Shown here: in pieces, positions 44,711 through 53,702 of the stretch | Numbering within the stretch: the first letter of the stretch is position 1 | Layout of the letters: every line of letters starts with the position of its first letter | NCBI RefSeq assembly: GCF_030068445.1 | Contig: NZ_JAQPOK010000148.1 | Span: forward strand, 1 to 64,000 | Source of the DNA: Roseofilum halophilum BLCC-M91 | Lineage (GTDB): Bacteria > Cyanobacteriota > Cyanobacteriia > Cyanobacteriales > Desertifilaceae | Length of the DNA: 64,000 nucleotides | Direction of reading: 5' to 3' | The notes under the pieces: model-generated | What the model was told of the DNA's origin: nothing | Seen by the model: only the letters and a program-made list of their open reading frames with translations | The model's database searches: none | Program-made: the position numbers and the translations under genes

Positions 44711-45313
44711 TTACTGATAATAGTAGGCAATGATAATATGGAAGATCAACATCACTAAAAACATGCTGACTAAAATAAGATGAGTCGTCAGCCAAATTCC
44801 TCTGAGGTTACGAATTAAAACCCCTTTAGAAATGGCTGAATTAGCAGTAGCAGGGAATAAACTGAATCGGAAATAGCGCTGGGAAGATTCTACAATTCCA
44901 GTCTCAGCAACGACTCCGACTAAAGCGGATAAGGTAACCAGGAAAAAAATCCATAGAAAAATGGCATTAAAATTAAGACCTCGCACGCCTATAGTATGGA
45001 TGAGTGTACTGCCAACTAAGGCGATTCCTAGAAAAATATGTAGGCTTCTCCAAAGCTGAATACTTCCCGGAACTTTGATTTTGATTTTCCAACTTCTTCC
45101 CCGTTTGCGAAAGGTCAAGATCATTTCTAGAATTACAAATATCAGGGATAAATATCCAGTAATTTGCTTATAAAGATCGCTTTGAAAGGTTAAATAGAGA
45201 TCGAAATCATTTAAGCGTAGGGCAGGGATATAGTTAGGGCTGAAAACAAAAGGGGTGAGCAAAACAGCACAAACTACGGTTAAGAGAATGAGGGTAGAAA
45301 ACTTGGGTTTCAT
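44711..45313 (-). CDS. membrane diheme cytochrome b-like protein
   Basis: About 200 residues with five membrane helices. Helix 3 has H92 and H106 and helix 5 has H178 and H192, each pair separated by 13 residues (HX13H), the spacing used by diheme cytochrome b (bc1/b6 and related quinol oxidases) to bind two b-haems. The frame runs upstream to 45343, but that part is a dispersed repeat, so MKPKFSTLIL at 45313 is chosen. It is the last gene of the multihaem operon and the best candidate for quinone contact. The family was not identified. Confidence 0.75.
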   Translation of the reverse strand: MKPKFSTLILLTVVCAVLLTPFVFSPNYIPALRLNDFDLYLTFQSDLYKQITGYLSLIFVILEMILTFRKRGRSWKIKIKVPGSIQLWRSLHIFLGIALVGSTLIHTIGVRGLNFNAIFLWIFFLVTLSALVGVVAETGIVESSQRYFRFSLFPATANSAISKGVLIRNLRGIWLTTHLILVSMFLVMLIFHIIIAYYYQ

Positions 45314-45427
45314 GGTATACGGTAGGCAATAGGCAAAAGGCAAGAACTTGTAATATTAATTAAAAATTAAGGGAGAGAATACCGAATGTGGATTCCTCCC
45401 CGAATCAAACCTAAAAGAAGAAATAGA

Positions 45428-46084
45428 TTAAGTTCCTTCTAGGGGTAAGTTAATTACGACACCCCCCATAACATCTCCCAATTCAAAGATTTTATCGGGA
45501 TAGCGTTCTTTATGGATGGGATGGCTATTGTGACAGGTAACACAAGCTTCGGCGATCGCCTTATCGGGATAAATAGCAGAGTAATATTCTTGACCAGCAA
45601 TTTCCCGATAATCTTTATAGGGTTCCCCCGTATCAATAACAGTTTGCATCCCCACTTCTTCAAACTCTCCCCTGGGGGCTTGTGCATCATTAATATTCCA
45701 AGGTGAAATTAAGCCATACGTGAATGTACCTTGTTCAGAAGCCAGTTCTGCACCTAAACGGAACATTTGCGCGGGGAGCGGAATACCATTGGCATCTTGC
45801 CAAGCTTCCGTTGCTTCTGCGGGAACGACTCCATTAGGTTTCTCTTGTCCTTCTAATGTTTTCAGCCGGTTAACCACATGCTTGGTATAGGCAGTACGAT
45901 CGGATTCAGCGACGGCATGGATATAATCAACCACCAGAGCAGGATCGATGCCACTGGTTTGAGTCGAGCTACTGGTGTTTCCACCAGCACAAGAAACAGC
46001 AGTCAGACAAATGGCTGTCGCTAAAACAAATAGACTAATGGTTTTCAGTTTCAGTGAACGTATCCAGGTTTTAAGGATAGGCAT
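45428..46084 (-). CDS. Tll0287-like (DUF3365) c-type haem lipoprotein
   Basis: Protein of 218 residues with a lipobox (LTAVSC, Cys32) and one CxxCH haem site, C181-H185 (CVTCH). The segment VDYIHAVAESDRTAYTKHVVNRL is typical of DUF3365. Family member Tll0287 has a PAS-like fold with one c-haem; its role as sensor or electron carrier is not settled. It follows the hexaheme gene by 30 bp on the same strand. Confidence 0.88.
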   Translation of the reverse strand: MPILKTWIRSLKLKTISLFVLATAICLTAVSCAGGNTSSSTQTSGIDPALVVDYIHAVAESDRTAYTKHVVNRLKTLEGQEKPNGVVPAEATEAWQDANGIPLPAQMFRLGAELASEQGTFTYGLISPWNINDAQAPRGEFEEVGMQTVIDTGEPYKDYREIAGQEYYSAIYPDKAIAEACVTCHNSHPIHKERYPDKIFELGDVMGGVVINLPLEGT

Positions 46085-46114
46085 AGTCAGTTTTCCATTG
46101 GGTGAACAAGTCTT

Positions 46115-46900
46115 TTATTCAGAGTCTGAAGCGGTTCGCTTTGCTTCTAGCGTTCTCACTAACTTCAGAGTTTCTAAATCTTGTTGAGGGGAATGATGAA
46201 AGTTACCCTCAATTAACCCATCATCAAAGATGCTGTTGTAGGAATATTCCAAACCGTGGCAATTCATGCAAACATCTTTCACCATGCGATCGCGCGGGAG
46301 CAGGTTGTAAGTGTTATTGTGATTAACAAACACAGAATTGGTATTTTCGTTGCGTGTGCGGGGTAAATGGCAGGTTGCACAAGTCACCAGATCGGGACTG
46401 GGGCGAGGCAGTCTTACGGATGCAGCAAATAAAGAACCATGTTTTGAATCCCCATAATTGAGAGAATGGGCATCATTATGGCATTGCAAACAAGAGTCCA
46501 CCGAAGCCTTAAAGGTGTCGGGTTGATGGACATCATGGCAGGTATTGCACCCCATCACCTGTTCCCTAGCCGAAGCTTTCATTGGTAAATGTGCCATCTT
46601 TGGAGTTAAGGGAGAAAGTCCTTCAGCAGTACGAATGCCATGTTTACCGAGCAGAAACGTATCAACCTGTTGCTGATGGCAACTTTGACAACTTTCTTGG
46701 TTCGGACGAACCACAAGGGCTTTGTTTTCTCCCACTTGGTGACAGGTGGAACAGTTCACATCTGCGAGAGCGTGAACGCTATTTTCCCATTGCTGAGTAA
46801 TTTCTGTTACTCGTTCTGAGGAGACCGGGGAGGCGATCGCCCCATGACTCCAGAGCATCAGAACCAGCCACAAGAGCGCGACCATAACCTTCTTAATCAT
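46115..46900 (-). CDS. hexaheme HAO-like cytochrome c
   Basis: Exported protein of 261 residues with a Sec signal (cleavage after AIAS, about residue 24) and six CxxCH motifs at 50-54, 71-75, 118-122, 137-141, 174-178 and 211-215. Spacing and surrounding residues (SVHALADVNCSTCH, CQSCHQQQV-F, CNTCHDVH, CLQCHNDAH-SKHG, TCATCH, VCMNCH) match by eye haems 2, 3, 5, 6, 7 and 8 of hydroxylamine oxidoreductase. Equivalents of haem 1 and of the catalytic haem 4 (P460) seem to be missing. So it is probably an electron-transfer protein or has another site. It overlaps the pentaheme gene by 4 bp. Confidence 0.85.
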   Translation of the reverse strand: MIKKVMVALLWLVLMLWSHGAIASPVSSERVTEITQQWENSVHALADVNCSTCHQVGENKALVVRPNQESCQSCHQQQVDTFLLGKHGIRTAEGLSPLTPKMAHLPMKASAREQVMGCNTCHDVHQPDTFKASVDSCLQCHNDAHSLNYGDSKHGSLFAASVRLPRPSPDLVTCATCHLPRTRNENTNSVFVNHNNTYNLLPRDRMVKDVCMNCHGLEYSYNSIFDDGLIEGNFHHSPQQDLETLKLVRTLEAKRTASDSE

Positions 46901-47544
46901 GCTCCACCCTCCAGAAACTCTTCACCCAAATCGGGTTGAGGAGGTTCATTCTGAGTCAGCGTGACCTCTAAATTAGGCAGTTCTGGCTTCGGTAACAAGA
47001 TGGGCTGATTCAAGTTTTCCCGCAAAAAACCCGTCGAAATTGACCGATGATCGTGGAAATTATGACATCCTGCTGTCCAACACCCATCCGGCTCAAACCC
47101 TTGATGACTAGGAATATCCCCGGCAATCACTCCTTCATGACAAGCCATACATAAATCGGGTTTCAGGTGAACCCCCCGACCAAACATATGCACATGCTCT
47201 GCATGACATGCCGTACAGGTTAGAACATCTAAGTTCTCTAAATATTCTGCCCAACGGGGATCGCGAAACTTTTTCGGGCCGTGAGCATCACTAACTAGCT
47301 CCGCTTCATGACAACGCATACAGGTTTCATTACTGACCGGCTTAAATCCTTCATGACAGGAGCTACAGGAGGCTTCAATCAAGGTGTGGCCGTCTGATGT
47401 GACTCCTGGAAGAAAGATTTGACGTTGATCTAAGGCAAACGCAGCAATTCCCCAAACCAGCAGCAAAACCACCACTGCTACGATCGCACTCTTGACTTGA
47501 AAAAGATTTTTTAGGAAAGGAAATCGCTGCAAATTGCTGGTCAT
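46897..47544 (-). CDS. membrane-anchored pentaheme cytochrome c
   Basis: Protein of 215 residues with one N-terminal membrane anchor (about 18-38) and haem sites CxxCH at 60-64, 75-79, 110-114 and 132-136, plus CX4CH at 155-161 (CWTAGCH), a form also used in cytochromes c3. Mature part faces the periplasm or lumen. Acidic, Pro-rich C-terminal tail. Lies 3 bp downstream of the globin gene and overlaps the hexaheme gene, so the two cytochromes are likely partners. Confidence 0.87.
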   Translation of the reverse strand: MTSNLQRFPFLKNLFQVKSAIVAVVVLLLVWGIAAFALDQRQIFLPGVTSDGHTLIEASCSSCHEGFKPVSNETCMRCHEAELVSDAHGPKKFRDPRWAEYLENLDVLTCTACHAEHVHMFGRGVHLKPDLCMACHEGVIAGDIPSHQGFEPDGCWTAGCHNFHDHRSISTGFLRENLNQPILLPKPELPNLEVTLTQNEPPQPDLGEEFLEGGA

Positions 47545-47547
47545 GAC

Positions 47548-47979
47548 TTAAGAAAGTTGGGTTTCTGCTTTGTCGTATTCAGCTCCTTCTAGCATCAGAT
47601 TCGTAATCGCTTGATAGGCCTCAATCCAAGCTTGTTTAACTTCAGGAGTCCAGCGATCCCCCAAGTATTGTTCAAAGGTTTTTAACAGCGCTCCACCAAC
47701 TAGGGGATAATGGGCAGGAAGGGCCCCATACTTAACATGACGTGCCCCTAAGCCTTTGAGTGCATCACTTAAGGCTTCTGGCTTCCGTAAATTTTCGACG
47801 GTAAAGACCAAGGATTGCAAAAGCATTTGCTTTTGTTTCTTCATATCCGTATGTTCAAACAGGGGCTTTGCTTCCGGATTATCCGTAAACAAATTGTTAT
47901 AAAAGCTTTCTGCAAATTCATTGGCTTCTGGCTTGACTTTTTCAAAGCTTTCTTCCAGGAGTTCGACTTTTAGTGACAT
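47548..47979 (-). CDS. single-domain globin
   Basis: Protein of 143 residues of the flavohaemoglobin-like single-domain globin type. The proximal His is in ARHVKYG (about 79-85) and a Tyr in helix B (FYNNLF) and Gln at the distal position (KKQKQML) fit an O2/NO-binding site. No reductase domain is fused. It is first in the multihaem operon, preceded by AAGGAG and an inverted repeat. Possible roles are NO detoxification or sensing; no proof here. Confidence 0.92.
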   Translation of the reverse strand: MSLKVELLEESFEKVKPEANEFAESFYNNLFTDNPEAKPLFEHTDMKKQKQMLLQSLVFTVENLRKPEALSDALKGLGARHVKYGALPAHYPLVGGALLKTFEQYLGDRWTPEVKQAWIEAYQAITNLMLEGAEYDKAETQLS

Positions 47980-48001
47980 TTTTGGTGTTCTCCTTATACA
48001 G

Positions 48002-48040
48002 TCTCGGTCATAGAAAATCTGATTTTTTTCTTGTCCGAGA
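48002..48040 (-). promoter_or_regulatory. 39-nt inverted repeat upstream of the globin operon
   Basis: On the minus strand TCTCGGACAAGAAAA pairs with TTTTCTATGACCGAGA, with one mismatch and one bulge, around a loop of about 8 bases. It ends about 22 bases before the globin ATG, just before the ribosome site AAGGAG. Could be an operator or an mRNA hairpin controlling translation. Confidence 0.6.
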
Positions 48041-48208
48041 TATAACTTCTATATATCCAGATAGTTCAAGGATCTTCTGTAATATCAACTACGAAAAAAC
48101 TTAGATATTCAAGCAAATACATAAATGATATGCAAAAAAAGCATAACTAGAGGCTTGCTCCCTAGGTTTTTAATTTCGGACTTGATATTACTGATGAAAA
48201 ATGATGGA

Positions 48209-48889
48209 TTAAGCGTCAGCATAAACCTCTTGCAGGGCCTCTTGTGCTTCTTGGCGCAACCCACGGGCAATGCGGAAGAGTTCTAGTCCGGTATGTAAAT
48301 AATGTTCGTCATAGTTGTAGGGAAACCAGGAGAATTCATCTAGGCCATCACTGACTTGATTAAGACAATAGTAGAGATGGGCGGCAATACTGGCAACGGG
48401 TCCGGGATTGGGAAGGGAGCGAAACCGCACTTGGGCTTCATCTAATAAGGAGCGACAATTGTCTAAATAGAGTTGAAAATTTTCGAGCAATCGATCGTCA
48501 AACGGATCGGCGGCCAGCTCATCAATTTCTGCTTCAATGGAGTTCAGAATTTCAAGTAAGGAAAGATTGACGGGATGATAGACTCTCGCCAGCCATTGTT
48601 GCCAATGTCGATCGGGATCTAAGGGTTGTTGAGAGGAACGGGTGGGGGGTTTGGGGGATGTTGGCCGATCGCCCCTTGGCATGTAGGGAAAGTTTTGGCG
48701 ATCGTATACTCGGCGACGATGGGGATCGCTGAGGGTTTCATAGGCCAGATTAATTTCCACCATCCGGTCAGCATTACCCACTGCTTGATTGAGATCCGGA
48801 TGATGGCGTTTCACCAAACGGCGATAGGCTTGACGAACTTCCTGCGCCGTCGCCGTTGGCTCAATTTCTAGGGTTTGATAGTAACTCAC
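48209..48889 (-). CDS. DnaJ-domain protein
   Basis: Co-chaperone-like protein. J domain at the N-terminus: YYQTLEIEPTATAQEVRQAYRRLVKRHHPDLNQ, with the HPD motif intact, to about residue 65. A linker and a helical C-terminal domain (about 90-226) follow, without Gly/Phe or zinc-finger regions. The frame can start at ATG 48934, but that part is a dispersed repeat, so GTG at 48889 (VSYYQTLEI, 226 residues) is preferred. Lies 49 bp downstream of cysK. Confidence 0.85.
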   Translation of the reverse strand: MSYYQTLEIEPTATAQEVRQAYRRLVKRHHPDLNQAVGNADRMVEINLAYETLSDPHRRRVYDRQNFPYMPRGDRPTSPKPPTRSSQQPLDPDRHWQQWLARVYHPVNLSLLEILNSIEAEIDELAADPFDDRLLENFQLYLDNCRSLLDEAQVRFRSLPNPGPVASIAAHLYYCLNQVSDGLDEFSWFPYNYDEHYLHTGLELFRIARGLRQEAQEALQEVYADA

Positions 48890-48938
48890 GTCTTTTAGTA
48901 ATGGGTAATTGGCCTTATCCCCCCTATCCCCCATCTCC

Positions 48939-49877
48939 CTATTCCGGGTCTTGAAATAAAGGCGTACTCAGATAGCGCTCGCCAAAACTCGGTTGAATCA
49001 CCACAATTAATTTACCGTCATTTTCTGGGCGCTTGCCGACTTGGATGGCGGCGCAAACCGCAGCACCACTGGAAATCCCAGAGAGTAAGCCTTCTTCCTT
49101 AGCTAAACGCCGACCATAGGCGATCGCCTCCTCATCAGAAACGGTCACTACTTCATCAATCAAATCTACCTTCAAAACCTCTGGCACAAAGCCGGCCCCA
49201 ATCCCCTGAATTTTATGGGGCCCCGGTTGCCCACCGGATAATACAGGAGAAGTGACCGGTTCCACGGCGATCGCCTTAACTTTCTCGCTTCTCTTCTTCA
49301 GCACCTCGGCAACCCCAGTAATTGTGCCCCCAGTGCCCACACCCGAAACAATCATATCCACCTGGCCATCCGTATCTGCCCAAATCTCCTCAGCCGTCGT
49401 TTTGCGGTGAATCTGGGGATTGGCTTGATTTTGAAACTGCTGCAACATATAAGCATTAGGCATTTCTTCGGCCACTTCCATCGCTCGGCGAATACATCCC
49501 CCCATCCCTTCCGAACCCGGAGTCAGAATTAATTCAGCGCCATAAGCCTTGAGCATCGCTCGCCGTTCTGCACTCATGGTTTCTGGCATTAACAAAATTA
49601 ACCGATAGCCTCGCGCAGCCGCTACCATGGCCAAGGCTATGCCCGTATTACCAGAAGTCGGTTCCACCAATACGGTCTTGTCTGGAGAAATCAACCCCTC
49701 TTTTTCTGCTACATCAATCATGTTTACCCCAATCCGGTCTTTAACTGAGGAAGCTGGGTTCATACTTTCGAGTTTAACCACAATTTTAGCGACACAGCCC
49801 TCTGCTTGAGGAATACGGTTGAGTTGAACTAAGGGAGTATTTCCCACTAGCTTGGTAATATCTTGTGCAATTTTCAT
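48939..49877 (-). CDS. cysK: cysteine synthase A
   Basis: PLP enzyme forming L-cysteine from O-acetylserine and sulfide. 312 residues. PLP Lys is in SSVKDRIG (about 43-50), the phosphate loop in SGNTGIALA and [13 protein letters not shown], and the C-terminal [12 protein letters not shown] is conserved. Substrate-binding PTSGNTG is intact. Isolated gene with own upstream region of 165 bp. Confidence 0.95.
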   Translation of the reverse strand: MKIAQDITKLVGNTPLVQLNRIPQAEGCVAKIVVKLESMNPASSVKDRIGVNMIDVAEKEGLISPDKTVLVEPTSGNTGIALAMVAAARGYRLILLMPETMSAERRAMLKAYGAELILTPGSEGMGGCIRRAMEVAEEMPNAYMLQQFQNQANPQIHRKTTAEEIWADTDGQVDMIVSGVGTGGTITGVAEVLKKRSEKVKAIAVEPVTSPVLSGGQPGPHKIQGIGAGFVPEVLKVDLIDEVVTVSDEEAIAYGRRLAKEEGLLSGISSGAAVCAAIQVGKRPENDGKLIVVIQPSFGERYLSTPLFQDPE

Positions 49878-50042
49878 GTTGAACGGGTGAAACGATTAGC
49901 TAGAGAACTGTTGCCCATTGTCCCAGAGCCTTTGGACAACCGGCAAGTAACAAGTAATAAGCAAATTGAAACACTCTATTGTCTCACGGCTATTTCAATA
50001 GACTATATTCATATGATTTCCCAGAACTTGAGGCTGGGAGTC

Positions 50043-50870
50043 TCACAAGAGGAATTGCAGCAACATGGGAGCGAGTTGATTAACGATACTCAGAAACCCT
50101 CCCCGTCGTTTGCCTCTTTTGCTTTCCTCGATCGCCTTTTCTGTCACTTCAATAAATTCTTGGGAGGTTTGGTAGCCTTGCTCATTGCCCTGGGTTTCAA
50201 AAATAGCACTCGCTACTGTCCAATCGGCGATCGCCCCACTGCCATCTCCGAGTTGCAGGCGACTCACACCACGTCCCAAATAAGCGGGGGCAAAATTGGG
50301 ATCGATCTGTAGGGCTAAACTATGCTTTTCCAGCGCTCCTCGATGGTTTCCAGAACGAGCATCCACAAACGCTAACCGATAATAATCCTCTGGAGTCAAA
50401 ATCCCACCCGGAAAGTCAATCACCCCATTGAGAATAGCCGTATTAATGATGGCCCCTTCAATTTGGGCATTTGCCATATACGCGCCACTCAAATTTGCCC
50501 CAGCCAAATTGGCCCCCGTGAGGTCAGCATAGGATAAATCTGCCCCAATTAAATTGGCTCCAGCTAAATTAGCTCCAGCTAAATTGGCCCGTCGCAGATC
50601 TGCTTTATATAACAGCGCCCCCGTCAGATCTGCGCCACTTAAATTCGCGCCACTTAAATCGGCATTATCCAAATTGGCAAAACTCAAATCCGCTTCCGTT
50701 AAGTCGGCATTTTCTAACTCAGCCATACTTAACCCTGACTCGCTCAGGTTGCACATGGGACATTCTTTAGAAGAGAGCAGTTGTCTAAGATGCTCTAAAT
50801 CTTCTGCGACCGCAGGAGCCGCTAAACTGAGACCGAGAAGGACGAAAGCGGTGGAGATTGCTTTATTCAT
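50043..50870 (-). CDS. secreted pentapeptide-repeat plus TPR protein
   Basis: Start at 50870 (MNKAISTAFVLLGLSLAAPAVAEDL) gives a good signal peptide; the frame can begin at 50891. About 10 to 12 pentapeptide repeats (A-D/N-L) lie between residues 50 and 140, followed by a short TPR-like region (AFVDARSGNHRGALEKHSLALQIDPNFAPAYLGRGVSRLQLGD). Two cysteines before the repeats (SSKECPMCNLS). Expected in the periplasm or lumen. Function unknown. Confidence 0.85.
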   Translation of the reverse strand: MNKAISTAFVLLGLSLAAPAVAEDLEHLRQLLSSKECPMCNLSESGLSMAELENADLTEADLSFANLDNADLSGANLSGADLTGALLYKADLRRANLAGANLAGANLIGADLSYADLTGANLAGANLSGAYMANAQIEGAIINTAILNGVIDFPGGILTPEDYYRLAFVDARSGNHRGALEKHSLALQIDPNFAPAYLGRGVSRLQLGDGSGAIADWTVASAIFETQGNEQGYQTSQEFIEVTEKAIEESKRGKRRGGFLSIVNQLAPMLLQFLL

Positions 50871-50988
50871 AAACCCAAGTGCCATAGCCATCTGTTCTAT
50901 CTTAAGGGCAGATGGGGAGATGGGGTAGGGGAATGGGGGAATGGGGAGATTACCCTTCTGCCCATTACCCTTCTACCCTTCTGCCCAT

Positions 50989-52821
50989 TTAGAGTTTCGC
51001 GCCACATTCGGGGCAAAACTTGTTACTGGTGACGTTTTTGGCTCCACAACTGGTGCAATAGAGCAAATCTAAAGACGGTTCTTTATTCACGGTGGGCAAG
51101 CCAATCATTTGGGCATTGCTCTTACCAGGGGCCACCATGGGATAACAGTTTTCGTTGCGGGTGACATGGGCATCCAGAATCACAGGCCCTTCATGGGCAA
51201 GCATTTCGGCGATCGCCCCTTCCAGTTGATCTCGACTATCGATTTTCATGCCTTTAATGCCATAAGCATCAGCCAATTTGACAAAATCAGGCATTCCCAT
51301 TTCCATATTCGAGGCAGAATAGCGCTCACCATAGAACGTTTCTTGCCACTGGCGTACCATACCTTGCCAACCATTATTGATGATCACCACTTTCACATTA
51401 ATGCCATATTGGGCGATCGTTCCCAGTTCCTGGATATTCATCTGGATACTGGCATCTCCAGCAATACAAATCACCTGTTCATCGGACAAAGCCACCTTAA
51501 CGCCCATGGCTGCGGGGACACCAAAACCCATGGTTCCTAAGCCACCACTAGAAATCCATTGGCGAGGCCCATTTTCCAGGAATTGCGCTCCCCACATCTG
51601 GTGCTGACCCACATCAGTGGTATAGAAAGCATTAGGGGCTTGTTGGCCAACGGCATAGATCACCTCTTGAGGAGAGAGATGCCCTTCTGGGCGAGGAATA
51701 ACCAAGGGATAGTCGGTGCGCCAACGATTAATACGCTCTAACCACAGGGTCGTTTTCGTGAGTTGACCGGACAAGCCCATTTGATGACACCGGGCGAGCA
51801 GATCGATCAACACTTGGCGCACATCTCCAACGATGGGCACATCCGGGGTGCGGTTTTTCCCTACTTCTGCCGGGTCAATATCAATATGGATCACTTGAGC
51901 GCGGGAGGCAAACTCATCGAGTTTTCCGGTTACCCGGTCATCAAAGCGGGCCCCAACAGCGATTAACAGGTCACATTCACTGACAGCAAAGTTAGCATAG
52001 GCTGTACCATGCATTCCTAACATGCCCACGGATAGGGGATGTTTTTCATCAAAGGCCCCTTTGGCCATGAACGTCGTCGTGAGGGGAATTTGGAACAGTT
52101 CCGCCAGTTCCTTAAGTTCCGCATGGGCCCCAGAGGCGATCGCCCCACCCCCAACATAGAGTAGGGGTCGTTCAGCATTTTGCATTAAGGCGATCGCCTG
52201 ATTAATCTGCCGAGGATTTCCCTTAATCGTGGGCCGATACCCCGGTAACTTAATCGTTCCCGGTTCCACCGGCACATAATCACACTCTTCTATACCCACA
52301 TCCTTGGGCACATCAATCAGAACCGGCCCCGGCCGTCCCGTACTCGCAATATGGAACGCTTCGGCAACGATCCGAGCCATATCTTGGGCCCGACGCACCA
52401 CATAGGAATGTTTCACCACGGGCAATGTAATGCCGTAAATATCCGTTTCTTGGAATGCATCTGTACCAATCGCTGCCCTAGTCACCTGTCCAGTAATGAC
52501 GACCATAGGAATCGAGTCCATTTGAGCCGTAGCGATACCCGTGACTAAATTAGTGGCTCCAGGGCCAGACGTGCCAAAGCACACGCCCACTTTACCCGTT
52601 GCACGAGCATAAGCATCTGCCGCATGGGAAGCCCCTTGTTCGTGTCTTACCAAGAAATGTTTGATTTCTCCGTTGGCTTCACAGCGATACAATTCATCAT
52701 AAATCGGGAGAATAGCTCCCCCTGGATAACCAAAAATATGCTTGACTCCGTGCCGTTTTAAGCTATCTATCAGAGCATATGCTCCAGTTCTTCGAGTCGC
52801 CATTACTGTAGTGGCCTGCAT
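50989..52821 (-). CDS. ilvB: acetolactate synthase large subunit with C-terminal zinc ribbon
   Basis: ThDP enzyme of branched-chain amino acid synthesis. 610 residues: N-terminal pyrimidine domain ([14 protein letters not shown]), FAD-binding middle and the C-terminal ThDP motif [29 protein letters not shown]. The catalytic Glu ([18 protein letters not shown]) is present. Unusually the last 22 residues form a Cys4 zinc ribbon, C589-x2-C592...C603-x2-C606, not part of the enzyme in standard organisms. A later start, at residue 7 (MATRRTGAY), is possible. The regulatory subunit gene is not in the window. Confidence 0.94.
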   Translation of the reverse strand: MQATTVMATRRTGAYALIDSLKRHGVKHIFGYPGGAILPIYDELYRCEANGEIKHFLVRHEQGASHAADAYARATGKVGVCFGTSGPGATNLVTGIATAQMDSIPMVVITGQVTRAAIGTDAFQETDIYGITLPVVKHSYVVRRAQDMARIVAEAFHIASTGRPGPVLIDVPKDVGIEECDYVPVEPGTIKLPGYRPTIKGNPRQINQAIALMQNAERPLLYVGGGAIASGAHAELKELAELFQIPLTTTFMAKGAFDEKHPLSVGMLGMHGTAYANFAVSECDLLIAVGARFDDRVTGKLDEFASRAQVIHIDIDPAEVGKNRTPDVPIVGDVRQVLIDLLARCHQMGLSGQLTKTTLWLERINRWRTDYPLVIPRPEGHLSPQEVIYAVGQQAPNAFYTTDVGQHQMWGAQFLENGPRQWISSGGLGTMGFGVPAAMGVKVALSDEQVICIAGDASIQMNIQELGTIAQYGINVKVVIINNGWQGMVRQWQETFYGERYSASNMEMGMPDFVKLADAYGIKGMKIDSRDQLEGAIAEMLAHEGPVILDAHVTRNENCYPMVAPGKSNAQMIGLPTVNKEPSLDLLYCTSCGAKNVTSNKFCPECGAKL

Positions 52822-53152
52822 AGGTCGTTCTCCTTCAGCTTGCTTACCTTGCTAATCGTCTCTGAATTGTATCGCTTCTATTTTGAAATAATCCACACAA
52901 TTTAAGGACTATTTTAGAGTCTTGTTAATTCTTAAAACTTTCAACCCTACCAGCTCGTCACCGGTCATGGGTAATGGGTATGGGTAATGTCTTGTCTAGA
53001 TAGGGTTTGAGTTAGATCGGGGGGTGCTGAGGCGTTCTCTATCAGGATTTTATGACTCAATGGGGATCGGGAGCAGTGCTGATTTGTCTCGATCGCGCTC
53101 TGGTAAGAATAAAGGCCTAGAGGGGAATTCTCCCCTCATGTAGTACAACCCT
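52822..53152. other. 331-bp intergenic stretch upstream of ilvB
   Basis: Contains repeats of GGTAATGGGTAT-type dispersed sequence (about 52971-53000) and the hairpin GAGGGGA/TCCCCTC near 53120-53137, which may end DUF2996 or a short transcript. No convincing gene. A 22-codon frame around 53052 has no support. Confidence 0.5.
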
Positions 53153-53572
53153 CTAATTGAGCGTGAGCCACTTTTGTCCATTCAAACGAGTGACGACCCC
53201 AAAGACCAACAAACCGAGATTGATTTTCCGCTCGTCGATCAAGAAGGGTTCTAGGGTACTGGGTTTAGCTCCCTTGTGGGAATAGGAAAACGCCCGTTGT
53301 CCTTTAATGTCTTCTTTGAAAAAGTAAACATTAAATTGGTGTTGGCCGTTTTTCCAGGTTCCCACCACCTGCCAACAGGGGGGTTCTTTTTCCATACCCT
53401 GGACAGCGATCGCCGCTTGGGTAAAGTCGAGCTTCAGGTCACTAATGCCCTGTTTTTCTAAGCCCTCTTGCAGAGCAGGAAGATAATCCTGTTGAATAAA
53501 TTCGGCAAAGGGCTTGTCTTCCGGAGCGGGTGGCTTTTCTTTCTTTGAGGCTGTGCTTTTTTCGTCTGCCAT
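53153..53572 (-). CDS. DUF2996 family protein
   Basis: Cyanobacteria-type protein of 139 residues. Charged low-complexity N-terminus (DEKSTASKKEKPPAPEDKP) and a soluble domain with WQVVGTWKNGQHQFNVYFFKEDIKGQRAFSYS, then LEPFLIDERKINLGLLVFGVVTRLNGQ. Reported roles in this family are tied to photosystem assembly but not certain here. No signal peptide. Confidence 0.82.
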   Translation of the reverse strand: MADEKSTASKKEKPPAPEDKPFAEFIQQDYLPALQEGLEKQGISDLKLDFTQAAIAVQGMEKEPPCWQVVGTWKNGQHQFNVYFFKEDIKGQRAFSYSHKGAKPSTLEPFLIDERKINLGLLVFGVVTRLNGQKWLTLN

Positions 53573-53685
53573 AGTCTGGGTGTTAAGAAAATGTACTGTC
53601 TTTCCTCATGATAGGGGGGAATGGGGGAATGGGGGAATGGGGAGATGGGGAGACAGCCCATTACTTATTACCCATTACCCTTCTG

Positions 53686-53702
53686 CCGCGCGAAGCACTA
53701 TA
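53686..53702. repeat. dispersed CCGCGCGAAGCACTATA element
   Basis: Variant of the GCGCGAAGCGC repeat. It overlaps the stop codon of the HD hydrolase gene. An inverted copy lies at 54259-54275 beyond the gene start. Confidence 0.75.
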
